A program made the position numbers and the translations under genes. A DNA stretch of 64,000 bases from Akebia trifoliata (lineage: Eukaryota; Streptophyta; Magnoliopsida; Ranunculales; Lardizabalaceae), in NCBI GenBank assembly GCA_017979445.1, contig CM030711.1, forward strand, positions 11,315,221 through 11,379,220, read 5' to 3'. Every line of letters starts with the position of its first letter. The first letter of the stretch is position 1. A model generated the notes under the pieces. It was not told the DNA's origin, ran no database searches, and worked only from the letters and a program-made list of their open reading frames with translations. Positions 46,606 through 56,703 of this stretch are shown here, in pieces.

Positions 46606-47790
46606 AAAAGGGTGTGACCAAATTTAGTAATTGGGGTGTAATAAATAAAAGTTGGGATTCTAATAGAATTTCTCTACTTTTATTTTTTATTTTTAGCATT
46701 ATGGTAGTTTGTAACTGGTGACCTACTTGAATTTAAAGATATAAAACACCCAATAGAGTTGATTTTTTGCTATGCTAACCTAATCAAGGTGGGCCCAAGA
46801 AAGAACCATGTTTAATTTATAGGACTAATCTCTTCCCACGTGTAAATGTTACATTGGTTCGTACGCTTTCGTCGTGCCCTATAACAACTCATAATATTGC
46901 ATAGAGATGGCTGAGATTTACCATAGAAAGGAAAAAATTGTATTTCTTTTTCCATCATAGAAAAACCCATTTTTTCTTCCCCGTATTCAATGGACAAGGA
47001 GTGTCCGACGTTGTTGAACCGGATCATTAGAAATACTATGGCACGTGATACCCTTTCCAGAAATGGACCGTAGAAAGGAAAAAAAAAAGTCGTTGCTCTG
47101 CCATTATACAAAAACCTTTTTCTTTCCTTATCAGCCTTTCAATGGAATAAAAGACCCTTTAGAAACACTATAGCACGTGATACCTTTGCAGAAAAGAAGG
47201 CCCAACTTTTTTCTCCTTTATTTTTTTTTATCGGCAAACTAGGGTTAAAGGCCCCTCCCTTTTCATTAATCATCTCTTTCTTACATAGTTACACGTGAGA
47301 GCATGAAAAAGAATTTTCCCAAGTTCTTAGGGAATAAAAGAATCATCCTCTAATATAAAATGCATTTCCATAAGATTCAAGATGTACTAGAAAATCGACA
47401 ACCCAATTTATTTCTCTTTAAGAGAACTCGAACACCCATGAATCAAATTGCTCTGCAAGTACTTGGTCTCATTTACTTGGTCGGCATACTTACATGAGCA
47501 AGTAACTCATTTTTTATAGTCTTTATTGCATAATGAAATCAAACGATATTAACACACGTGTCTATCATTCCAATCACATCTACATCTACATATACAGAGA
47601 GAGGCTCACCTGTTATCTCAACAGTTGTGCAGCATAATGATAATATTCTCCTCTTTAGAAGAGATGTTCTTTATCTTTAAGTGAGCTCTTAAGTAATTAA
47701 TCCACCTTAATATGCAACTCTTTTCACCCCTTTACAAATCTTCAAACAAAACAAAACAAAAACCATTTCAAAATGGAAGATTTATTTACA
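46606..47790 (-). pseudogene. Partial duplication of the MYB gene: end of intron 2, exon 2, start of intron 1
   Basis: This ~1.18-kb segment aligns with 23530-24440 of the MYB gene in the same orientation. Shared phrases include ataacaactcataatattgc (46880 versus 23777), tctttttccatcata (46946), gtgcagc and aatgataatattctcctctt. It begins inside the MULE-type MITE of intron 2, so the duplication occurred after that MITE had inserted. It lacks exons 1 and 3. It has acquired its own small duplication around actatggcacgtgatacc / actatagcacgtgatacc (47034 and 47169). Confidence 0.85.
47610..47739 (-). pseudogene. Orphan copy of MYB exon 2 with two stop codons
   Basis: It is exactly 130 bp, like exon 2 of the intact gene, with the acceptor AG (47740-47741) and donor GT (47608-47609) both kept. 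In the ancestral frame a TAA appears at the third codon position of the exon, where the intact gene has Leu-Arg, and a TGA appears near the end before the donor. [11 protein letters not shown] and NIIIMLHN remain readable. Without partner exons it cannot make a MYB domain. Confidence 0.85.
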
Positions 47791-48997
47791 AATTACAGTC
47801 TTTTTCATTTATTACCAAATCATTATCAGTTTGCACAGTATTCTTAAAATAATATTGTATTTTATAAAAGAGACCAAATTATACTCAAAATGTAAAGTTA
47901 GATTTTTTGACTTGATGTGACTTAACAGAAAGAAGATAAATGACAAAAGCTTGTTTTACAAACTATTGAAACAAATCTGGTTTTATTTTTTCTTAAAACA
48001 TACAGATCCTAAATAATATTAGATTATAAAAGTAGGAAGAAAATGGAAGAACTTATCAGTGACTGAGGCATAGAAAAACCGTTGTCCTTAAAATTTTTTT
48101 TGCCTCATTTGGAATGAATCCACAGTGCAATCGATCTCAAGCGTCTGGTTTTCAAGATTCAACTATCACACTCTCTACTAACCATGCACTTGCAAGTAGC
48201 AGATCTATGTCGAACTCGATCGTATCAAACATTGTACAAGCATTCAAATATTTATGAGGAAAACATAATGTAGTTCGAAGTTCTATTAGAGATAACAATA
48301 GAGAAGAGAGAGATCAGAAAGAAATTTTTCTGTGTATATAAAACACTAGGGTACGATCTATTTTATAGATAGTAGACCCAACGATCTTAAAGAGCCCAAT
48401 GGTATATTACAGTAATAATAGAAACGTTTGGACCTTAATTAACCCGTTTTTGAACGTTAGAGGATCCAAATGGTCAACAAATTGACTTTAATGGTTGGAC
48501 AATTCAACGATTGAGATGGAAAGAAGAAATAGATCTTAGAGTAAAATTGACTAAACAAATTTTAGCAAAAGTGGGCTTTTCACGCACATGTAGGTGAGGC
48601 TTAAATCTGAGATTTGCACCTCCTGCGTGATTAAGATTTTTCGACAAGTTGGCCCCAAACACAATAGGCTGTAGCCCCACAATGCTTTAGCCTCCCATGT
48701 GCATGTGAGGCCTACTCTCTTTCTAACTTACATCTAAGCAAAAGAGAGAGAGGGATCCTTTATTAGTTGAACACTAATATTCTGTTTATTCGATATGAGA
48801 CTAAAAAATTGAAGAGTTGTTTCCACAACTCTCACAAACAAGAAAGTTTAGAGAATCTTAGACTTCCAATTTAAACATAAAAGGAAAAAAAAACTCTTTT
48901 AACTTATGTTTCATCAATTAAGGAAATCTCTACCTAAGTTACTTATCATTTTCTTTCTAGTGTAAGTTAACTATTATATCATATATATCTTTTTTTC
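47791..48997. other. Non-genic spacer left of the gypsy block
   Basis: No gene or bounded element is recognised. The junction with retrotransposon sequence is abrupt at 48998. Confidence 0.45.
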
Positions 48998-49612
48998 TAA
49001 ACCTTAGTCTGACTGCAATAGGGATATGAGTCCCGTCAGATTTAACCAGAACTGCCCCAATTCCGTTTTCCTTTTGATTTACTGCTCCGTCGAAGTACAT
49101 TTTCTAATTAGATTCTTCATCATAGCTCTCGACTTCAGCAAACAAAATGGCTTCATCAGGAAAATTTGTCTTTAGTGGCTCATAGTCGGGCAGAGGGTGT
49201 TCCGCTAAGTGGTCAGCAATGGCTTGTCCTTTGATGGTTATTTGAGTGACATAGGTGATGTCAAACTCAGATAATAGTAGTTGCTACTTCGCCATGCGTC
49301 CTGTGAGTGTCGACTTCTCAAAGAGGTACTTCAAAGGATCCATTCGAACAATGAGCATGGTCGAATAACTAAGTAAGTAGTGGCGTAGTCGTTGTGATGC
49401 CCAGACGAGGGCACAACACGTCTTTTTCGAGGGTTGAATAGTTTGCCTTGTAGCTTGTGAACTTTTTATTAAGGTAATAGATGGCTTGCTCTTTTCAACC
49501 AGTTTCATCATGTTGCCCCAGTACACAGCCTATGGAGTTTTCTTGCACAGAGAGATACATCAGTAGAGATCGACCTGGCGTAGGTGGAACTAAGACTGGT
49601 GAATTAAGTAAG
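48998..49612 (-). repeat. Terminal direct repeat of the permuted gypsy block (left copy)
   Basis: It covers part of the RNase H region and aligns with 60375-60987, starting at aaaccttagtYtgactgca and ending at ggtgaattaagtaag. Differences are mostly C/T and G/A transitions. Confidence 0.85.
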
Positions 49613-50835
49613 TATCTCTTAATCTTGTCGAAAGTTTCTTGACAGACTTCATTCCATTCTTTCGGCTCATTCTTCTTCAGTAATTTGAATACTGGCTCAC
49701 AGATCGGAGTTAATTGTGTGATAAACCGGCTAATGTACTGAATTCTCCCTAAGAATCTCCTGATCTCTTTCTCTGATTTGGGTGGCTCCATATTTATGAT
49801 GTACTTCGTTTTAGTTGGATCGATTTCGATGCCTCTTCTACTGACAATGAACCCCAATAGCTTTCCTGACGTGGCCCCAAATACATACTTTGCCGGATTA
49901 AGTCTCAAACTGTACTTCTTTAATCAATCAAATAGTTTCTTCAAGTTAACCAGATGATCTTCATCGAGATTGGATTTAGCTATCATGTCGTCCACGTATA
50001 CTTCTATCTCCTTGTGGATCATGTCATGAAATAAGGTAATCATGGCTCGTTGGTAAGTTGCCCTAGCATTCTTGAGACTAAATGGCATGACTTTGTAGTG
50101 AAAGGTGCCCCAAGGTGTGATGAACGCAGTCTTCTCTTGGTCATCTTCTACCATTTTTATCTGATTATAACCCGAGAAGCCATCCATGAAGGAAAACATA
50201 CCGTGCCCAACTGTATTATCAATTAGAGTGTCGATGTGCGATAATGAAAAGTCATCTTTAGGACTGGCTCTGTTCAGATCTCGGTAGTCTACACACATGC
50301 GTACCTTTCCGTCTTTCTTTGGTACAGGGACGACATTTACGAGCCACTCAGGGTAGGTGGACACTGCGAGAAATCCTGTTTGGAACTACTTCATTACTTC
50401 GTCCTTAACTTTAAGTGTCCACTCTGGTTTCAACCTTCGTAATTTCTATTTAATTGGCTTGCTTCCTGATTTGATAGGTAACTTGTGGACGACTAGATTT
50501 GTGTCTAACCCAGGCATGTTTTGATAGGACCATGCGAAGACATCTTGGTATTGTTGTAAGAACCTTGTAATCTTCCCTTTTTGCTCGATTGTTAATAGGA
50601 CTTCGATTTTGACGATCCGTGGGTCATCTTCGGTGCCTAGGTTCACTGAATTTGTATCTTTTATATTTGGCTGGACACCCTTCTCGTGACGTTCCATGAG
50701 TTCTTTGATTTCTTTTGGAGGATACTCAACCTCCTCCTCTAACTCTTCTTCGATCCCCATGAGATCAAAGTCGAGCTCGAGGTCAAAGTCGTATTCATCT
50801 CTTTCATACTCTATTTTTTCATAAGGCTCATTCAA
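49070..50835 (-). pseudogene. Gypsy pol: reverse transcriptase and first RNase H (stop-containing)
   Basis: From 50835 leftward: an acidic segment; the RT lead-in (QQYQDVFAWSYQNMPGLD); RT with VPVPKKDGKVRMCVDYRDLN, FSFMDGFSGYNQIKM, PWGTFHYKVMPFSLKNA and the catalytic YVDD (about 49985); an RT thumb segment (LGFIVSRRGIEIDPTK); RNase H (ALVWASQRLRHYLLSYSTM); and LAEHPLPDYEPLKTNFPDEA. The catalytic palm residues are visible. Breaks: TAG codons near 50446 and 50387, TGA near 49925, TAG near 49494, a frame change near 49440 and TAG near 49284. Most look like CAG, CGA or TGG codons hit by C-to-T or G-to-A change. The word usage is that of the Tat clade (Ogre relatives). Confidence 0.9.
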
Positions 50836-50983
50836 TTGAGGAAATTCTTTTAAAACATTTGGTATTTTGAAGATTTCTGATTTTTTTAGATTTTTGAAAA
50901 TATTTTACTTTTTTGGATTTTGCCGAGTTTTTGATATTTTTGAATTTTGAAAGATTTTTGAGTTTTGTGGACTATCTGTGCTC

Positions 50984-51002
50984 CTGAAATAAGATAAAAA
51001 AA
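50984..51002 (-). promoter_or_regulatory. Splice-acceptor-like site upstream of pol
   Basis: On the minus strand a T-rich tract runs into tcttatttcag|GAGCACAG just before the pol lead-in. Known: Ogre elements carry a spliced intron upstream of the RT region. Whether this site is used is inference. Confidence 0.35.
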
Positions 51003-51344
51003 AATCATGTAAATTCATTAGCAACGAAGGTGAGCCCCTAAAACGTCTTGCTCCAAGGACGAGGGCTCATTATGATCCTCGGGCAGATAAGATTTTGCTA
51101 ATGACGTTTTTTTTAGGCCGTAGGGATTCTGAAACCCATGACGGCCTTATAAGTGATTGGGTATTCCTCCCAATTCTTGAAGACTTGCCCTTCTTCTGTA
51201 GGGTAGATAAGTCGGGAAAATGGCTCTCTTGATAGTTCATATATGATTATCACTTTCGGGTGACTATTGTTAGATCCGTGTTCAGACACCTGAAGGGTAG
51301 GTGGAATTACAACAGATCCCCAATCGATTTGAAAGAGGAACAGG

Positions 51345-52425
51345 GTTCGTCGGCACGGAGCCAGATATTGATCAGCACGGAACTTGAGTTTGTTAGGACG
51401 GAGCTGAAGGTTTATTGGCGTAGAGCCAGGGGTTTGTCAGCAAATAACTGGAGGTTCATCAGCACGGAGTTGGAGGTTTGTCAACACAGAGCTGGAGGTT
51501 TGTTAACACGGAGCCGGAGGTTTGTTAGCACAGAGCTGGAGGTTTGTCGGCACGGAGCTGGAGTTTTGTCAGCATGGAGCTGGAGGTTTATCAGCACGGA
51601 GTTGGAGGTTCGTCAGCACGGAGCTGCGGGTTTATTGGCACGAAGCTGAAGGTTTATCAGTATGGAGCTGTAAGTTTATCGACACGGAGTCGGAGGTTCA
51701 TCAGCACGGAGTTGGAGGTTTGTTAGCACGGAGCTAGAGGTTTGTTAGCACGGAGCTGGAGGTTTTTTCCGTGTGAAGCTGGAGGTTTGTCAGCACGTAG
51801 CTGTAGGTTTATTGACACGGAGTCGGAGGTTCATCAGCATGAACCTATAAGTTTGTTAACACTGAGCTAGAGATTTGTTAGCATTGAGCTGGAGGTTTAT
51901 CGGTGCAGAGTCAGAGGTTTATCAGCACGGAGCCGGAGGTTTGTCAGCACGGAGCTGGATGTTTATCAGTGTAGAGTTAGAGGTTCATCAGCACGGGGCC
52001 GAAGGTTTATCAACAAGGAGCTGGAGGTTTGTCAGTACGAAACTGGAGTTTTGTCAGCACGGAGCTGGAGGTTTATCGGCACGGAGCCAAAGGTTCATCA
52101 GCATGGAGTCGAAGGTTCATCAGCACGGAGTCGAAGGTTCATCAGCATGGTGCTGGAGTTTTATCGGTACGGAGTCGAAGGTTCATCAGTACGGAGACGG
52201 AGGTTTGTCAGCACGGAGCTGGAGGTTTATCAGCACGGAACCGGAGGTTTATCAGCACGGAGCTGGAGGTTTATCGGCATGGAACCGAAGGTTCATCAGT
52301 ACGGAGCCGGATGTTTGTTAGCACGGAACTGAAGGTTTATCGGCATGGAGCCGAAGGTTCATCAGCACGAAACCAGAGGTTTGTCAGCACGGAGCTGGAG
52401 GTTTATCGGCGCGGAGCTAGGAAGC
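51345..52425. repeat. 22-bp minisatellite, about 49 copies
   Basis: The unit is close to ggaggtttatcagcacggag plus ct, repeated head-to-tail over ~1.08 kb with point variation (tcagc/tcggc, agct/agcc). Because 22 leaves remainder 1 on division by 3, each plus frame reads a 22-residue repeat (ELEVYQHGAGGLSARSWRF-like), so long open frames appear in all three frames. These are not taken as genes. It lies between the PBS and pol, where gag would be expected. Confidence 0.95.
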
Positions 52426-52799
52426 ACATTTTGTAAAAATGGATTACTGTAGAAAGATTGAGTCAAAAAATCATTTTGTTAGCCCCTCAATTCAATTATC
52501 TAAAATCAAGATCGGCCAGTCAAATCCCCAAGGAAAAGGTGGTGCACAATGGCTCTCTTAAATCACCTTATTTCCTCAAATAGACGTAGTCTATCCTCCT
52601 CGTATCAACAGGGTAAGATCGTTCTTAGGCACCGACTTTGATCAAGAATTGCAATTGAAATTTTTATATATTTTTTTTAATCTAGTTTGTTGAAAAATGA
52701 TTGGATTTATTTGAATTGATCGACTGATTGTTGATCTTAATGGTTTACACATAGGTTATGGACATGGTTGAGATTAAAGGATAGATATTGTTCTGGTTG
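52426..52799. other. Spacer between the two minisatellites
   Basis: No coding block recognised. Confidence 0.5.
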
Positions 52800-53640
52800 G
52801 GTACGGGTTGTGGATCCGACTAGAAATGGATATGGGTCGTGAATCTATCTAAAAGTGAATATGGGTCGTGGACTCATTTTGGAAGTGAATATGGGTCGTG
52901 GACCCATTTGAAGTGGATATGGGTTGTAGACCCATTCAAAAGTGGGTATGGGTCGTGGACTCATTTGGAAGTGGGTATGGGTTATTGACCATTTGGAAAT
53001 GGATATGGGTCGTAGACCCAGTTTGAAGTGGGTATGAGTCGTGGACCTATTTGGAAGTGGATATGGGTCGTGAACCCATTTGAAGAGGATATGGGTCGAT
53101 GGGTCGTGGACCCATTTGGAAGTGAGTATGGGTCGTAGACCCAATTTGAAGTGGGTATGGGTCGTGAACCCATTTGAAAATGGATATGGGTCGTGAACCC
53201 ATTTGAAGCGGATATGGGTTGTGGACCCATTTGGAAGTGGGTATGGGTCGTGAACCCATTTGAAAGTGGATATGCGTCGTAGACCCAGTTTGAAGTGGGT
53301 ATGGGTCGTGGAGCTATTTGGGAATGGATATGGGTCATGGACCCATTTGGAAGTGTGTATGAGTCATAGACCCATTTGAAAGTGGATATGAGTCGTAAAC
53401 CCAGTTTGAAGTGGGTATGGGTTGTGGACCTATTTGGAAATGGATATGGGTCGTGGACCCATTTTGGTGGATATGGGTCGTGAACCTATTTGAAAGTGGG
53501 TATTGGTCGTAGACCTAGTTTGAAGTGCGTATGGGTTGTGGACCCATTTAGAAATGGATATGGGTCGTGGACCCATTTTGGTGTGAATACGGGTCACGGA
53601 CTCGATTTGGAGTGGTTGTGGGTTGCGGACCCGATTTAAG
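52800..53640. repeat. ~29-bp minisatellite with hairpin-forming GGGTC-GTG-GACCC core
   Basis: Some 28-29 units of atgggtcgtggacccatttg followed by gaagtggat, 28-30 bp each. Most units hold gggtc..gaccc, a 5-bp inverted repeat around a 3-bp loop. Minus-strand open frames (WVHDPYPLP/N-like repeats) are artefacts of the array. Confidence 0.95.
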
Positions 53641-54711
53641 TTAATCCTTGATGATGGATGATGGTAAGGTTGATAGTACGCCACATTGGGTCGGGATCAA
53701 TTTCGATAGGTAGAGTGTATGCGACCTCCGTTTGGATCAAACACAAAGTAGCGAATGGTAGGCCCTAAGTTTAACGATAGAAATGGTGTATTTAATCATT
53801 TTTAGGCCTTAAAATTCAAAAGAAAAATAAAGTCCAAGAGAAAAATTGTCAGGATTGATGTAAAGGATAAAATGAGCAAAATTTTTTTTTTTTTTAGGGT
53901 CCGTTTTTAATGAACGGACCGAAGAGCTTTTGTACTGGTCCGCTTTTTAAAAACGGACCAGAACCTTAATTTTCGCAAAAATATATATATTTTTTTGGAG
54001 ATTTTGAGGCACATAGCCTCTGTTTTTTGGCTTGGGGTACAAATTTTTTTTTATTTTTTATTTTTTATGATGCAAAGCATAAAAGAAAAATTTCCCCATT
54101 TACCTAGGGGGATATGTAAGGAAACAAAGGACAAAAAAAATAAACAAAGCCTAAAATCTATACAACTTAGCTTTCAAGGGTTAAAAAAAAAAAGATTACA
54201 TGATACCCAAGGTTGATACGTCTTGACATTTGTGTCCTATGCCTCTAATCGTATTTTGATGTATGCGGCTATAGGTGGTTTGAGGTTACTTAATTTTCAA
54301 ACCTCCATACACATTAGAATGTACACTTCTTAGGTTGGTGATTGAGGTGGATGTTCTCTTCCCCGTCTCCCCAAATGAACGATCTAGGGGGCTTGAGAGT
54401 ACCAGCATCCGGGGTTAGATTTTAAAATAGGAGAAGGTGGTTTGTGCAATGAGCTATGAATCGAATGTGCATAAGTGCATTACAAATGTGTATCAACCTT
54501 TACAACTTTGAATCACAACAAAATAAAAAAATAAATATTACATGCAGTCTCACAAAGAAGAGAAAATCATAAACACAACAAAGTGAATCAACCAAAAAAA
54601 TATGTTAGTACCAAAAATAAAACTAAGAAATAAAGTTGAATATTTTTTTTTGGGAAGAAAAAAGAAAGGACAAGAAAATGGCCAAGTCAAATTGGTTTGG
54701 ACCCACTACTA
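53641..54711 (-). other. Gypsy leader region, no gag recognised
   Basis: It contains the twin hairpins at 53898-53960 and A/T-rich text. The open frame 53995-54216 is not recognisable. Known Tat/Ogre elements encode gag after the PBS; none is visible here. Confidence 0.5.
53898..53960. repeat. Two successive GGTCCG hairpins
   Basis: ggtccgtt/aacggacc (53898-53905 with 53913-53920) and tggtccg/cggacca (53936-53942 with 53954-53960), each with perfect arms and a short A/T-rich loop. Confidence 0.8.
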
Positions 54712-54729
54712 TCCCCAGTGGAGTCGCCA
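54712..54729 (-). promoter_or_regulatory. Primer binding site of the gypsy element
   Basis: TGGCGACTCCACTGGGGA on the minus strand, three bases after the LTR end. This matches the tRNA-Arg-type PBS reported for Ogre/Tat elements. Confidence 0.8.
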
Positions 54730-54732
54730 AGC

Positions 54733-56690
54733 TGTAGACATGAAATGTTCGTCATGAACCTCAATGCTACATTGTTTGGAGTCGCCACCATTCTTTTTTA
54801 GAAATGGGTGTGAATGGGCACCCGAATTGATTTTTTTGAAGACCATTTTTTCATGGCATTGTAATGACTCTCATTTGTTGGAAAGGGCAAGGTCTACCTA
54901 AGATCTAGGTAAGGAGGTCCGGTTAGAGGATGGGGAAGGTGTTAGGCACCCCATCATTTCCACCAAAGGTGGTTACCTTGCTTTGTCCATTTTATTTTGA
55001 AAAATTCAAGATAACAAATATTAAAATGCATAAGAATGTATGATAAGAGTGGTGGTGCATTAGAGTGAGATGTCCCCTTTTCAAAGGGTCTTGATTTCAA
55101 AGTGACATTAAAGGCATTCTATGAAAAAAAATGACCCATGTAGTCACATTACATTTATGCATATGAATGTAGGTTTGAGCTTTTAGAAAGACTCCATGAT
55201 GGAGTTCCCTTGAAGCCACAACCTTGATGCATGTATGCATAGCTAGAAACTTAGTGTTTCACCCAATTAAGAAGGTGACACATTTCTTTATCATTGACAT
55301 GCATAGTTGAGTGTGTGCATTGTGTACAATATGATGCATGATTTTAAGGTAAAAATGGGTTTCAACCCCCATTCTTTCGATCAAACCTTAGTCCAATCTA
55401 CCGGGTATGAGAGAGGGTATACATTACATCTTAGGAATTTCTAAAAATAAAAGAAAATGAGGGGGTTAGAAGCAGAGAATGCAAACTTTGAAATAAATAT
55501 ACTACATGTTAAACCCCACCTTGTCCCTTGATGAACTTGAACCTTGAAAAGTAGTCTTGAGAGTTGAGTGACATGGTTGAGGGTTGAGTTGAAGTTTAGA
55601 ATATGAGAGAGTGAGTAGGAATTTTGGTAGAGTTTTACGTTGAAAGATGGGGCTTGAGAGCATGAATTGTTATTAGAAAATGAGGGTATTGATAGAGTTT
55701 TTGGATAATTTTTGGGGATAAAGTGGTCCAACCCTAAAAATAAAGAAAATGGACATGAGGTTTAAGTTGTTTCTTTTTGGATTTTCCATTTGTATGAGGA
55801 TAAAGATGAAATTTGTGAAGAAACTTTAAAAGCATTATTTGATCTTTGATTTTTTGGTAAATAGAGATGAGAGAATAAAAATACTTTTGAGAGGGTGAAT
55901 AAAGGAGTGACATGTGTAAAGGTGGGGTAGTAGGTAAAAAGTAGATCTTGGTTCATTTGTAAATAACACATAAAGTAAGAGTGGAAGTATATTTTTGAAA
56001 TGGACCAATGGGAGAACAAAAATACTTTTGGGAGGGTGAGTAAGAGAATGACATGTGTAAAGGTAAAGTAGTAGGTGAAAAGTAGACCTTGGTTCATTTG
56101 TAAATAACACATAAAGTAAGGGTAGAAGTATAATTTTGAAATAGACTAATGAGAGAACTCCATGTATGTACTTGAAGATTCTCACCTTTTGAGGGTATGA
56201 TTAGAAGTACTCTCAACTTTATGAATTATTACCAAAGATCAAAGTATCTTTTTTGTTTGACCAACCTTTTGGGAAGGGCATTCTTGAATTTTCACAAGGG
56301 GGAGTTGACTCTCTAATTAGATGATGCATTGGGTATTGGGGGCTTATGAGATATCAACATGTGTCATCTTTTAAAAGGGTGTGAGAGAATGGGCTTGGAA
56401 TGGGCTTGGTGTTGGGTTTAGGATATGGACTTGGGTTTGGGCTTAGAATGGACTTAGTTTTGGGTTTAGGATATGGACTTGGGTTTGGATTAGATCATGA
56501 GAGTGAGTGAAATTAGCTTGAATTAGGGACAAGGTATATGCATGCAAAATTATGTGATATGATGCATGTATGCATGAAAATGATGCCACGTGACAATGTG
56601 GGTCTGTCGAAAATCTTGAGTTATAAATCGAAATCAATTCGAGAAAATTTGAATATTCCTAACGGGTTCGTTTAAATTGGGGTGTCTACA
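54733..56690 (-). mobile_element. Shared LTR of the gypsy block (1958 bp)
   Basis: On the minus strand it begins TGTAGACACCCCAATTTAAA and ends in TGTCTACA, so the terminal TGTAGACA and TGTCTACA are inverted. It is preceded by a PPT and followed by a PBS, so it served as 3' LTR for the sequence to its right and 5' LTR for the sequence to its left. It has an internal ~145-bp duplication (about 55863-56155), also seen in the solo LTR at 33172. Confidence 0.9.
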
Positions 56691-56694
56691 GTTG

Positions 56695-56703
56695 CCCCTC
56701 TTT
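56695..56703 (-). promoter_or_regulatory. Polypurine tract
   Basis: AAAGAGGGG on the minus strand, four bases before the LTR start. Plus-strand priming site expected for a 3' LTR junction. Confidence 0.7.

Noticed and set aside
46606..47790. A second functional MYB gene
   Set aside because: Only exon 2 is present, it has two in-frame stops, and no exon 1 or exon 3 could be found nearby.
51260..52436. Several long plus-strand open frames (129-148 aa) with repeated ELEVYQHG/SARSWRF text
   Set aside because: They arise from the 22-bp minisatellite, which stays open in every frame. There is no independent coding evidence.
51345..53640. Possible CRISPR-like array
   Set aside because: Units are directly adjacent with no unique spacers, the host is a plant and no cas genes exist.
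52845..53684. Minus-strand open frames with WVHDPYPLPN/RPIPTSNW repeats
   Set aside because: Products of the ~29-bp minisatellite; overlapping frames encode similar junk.
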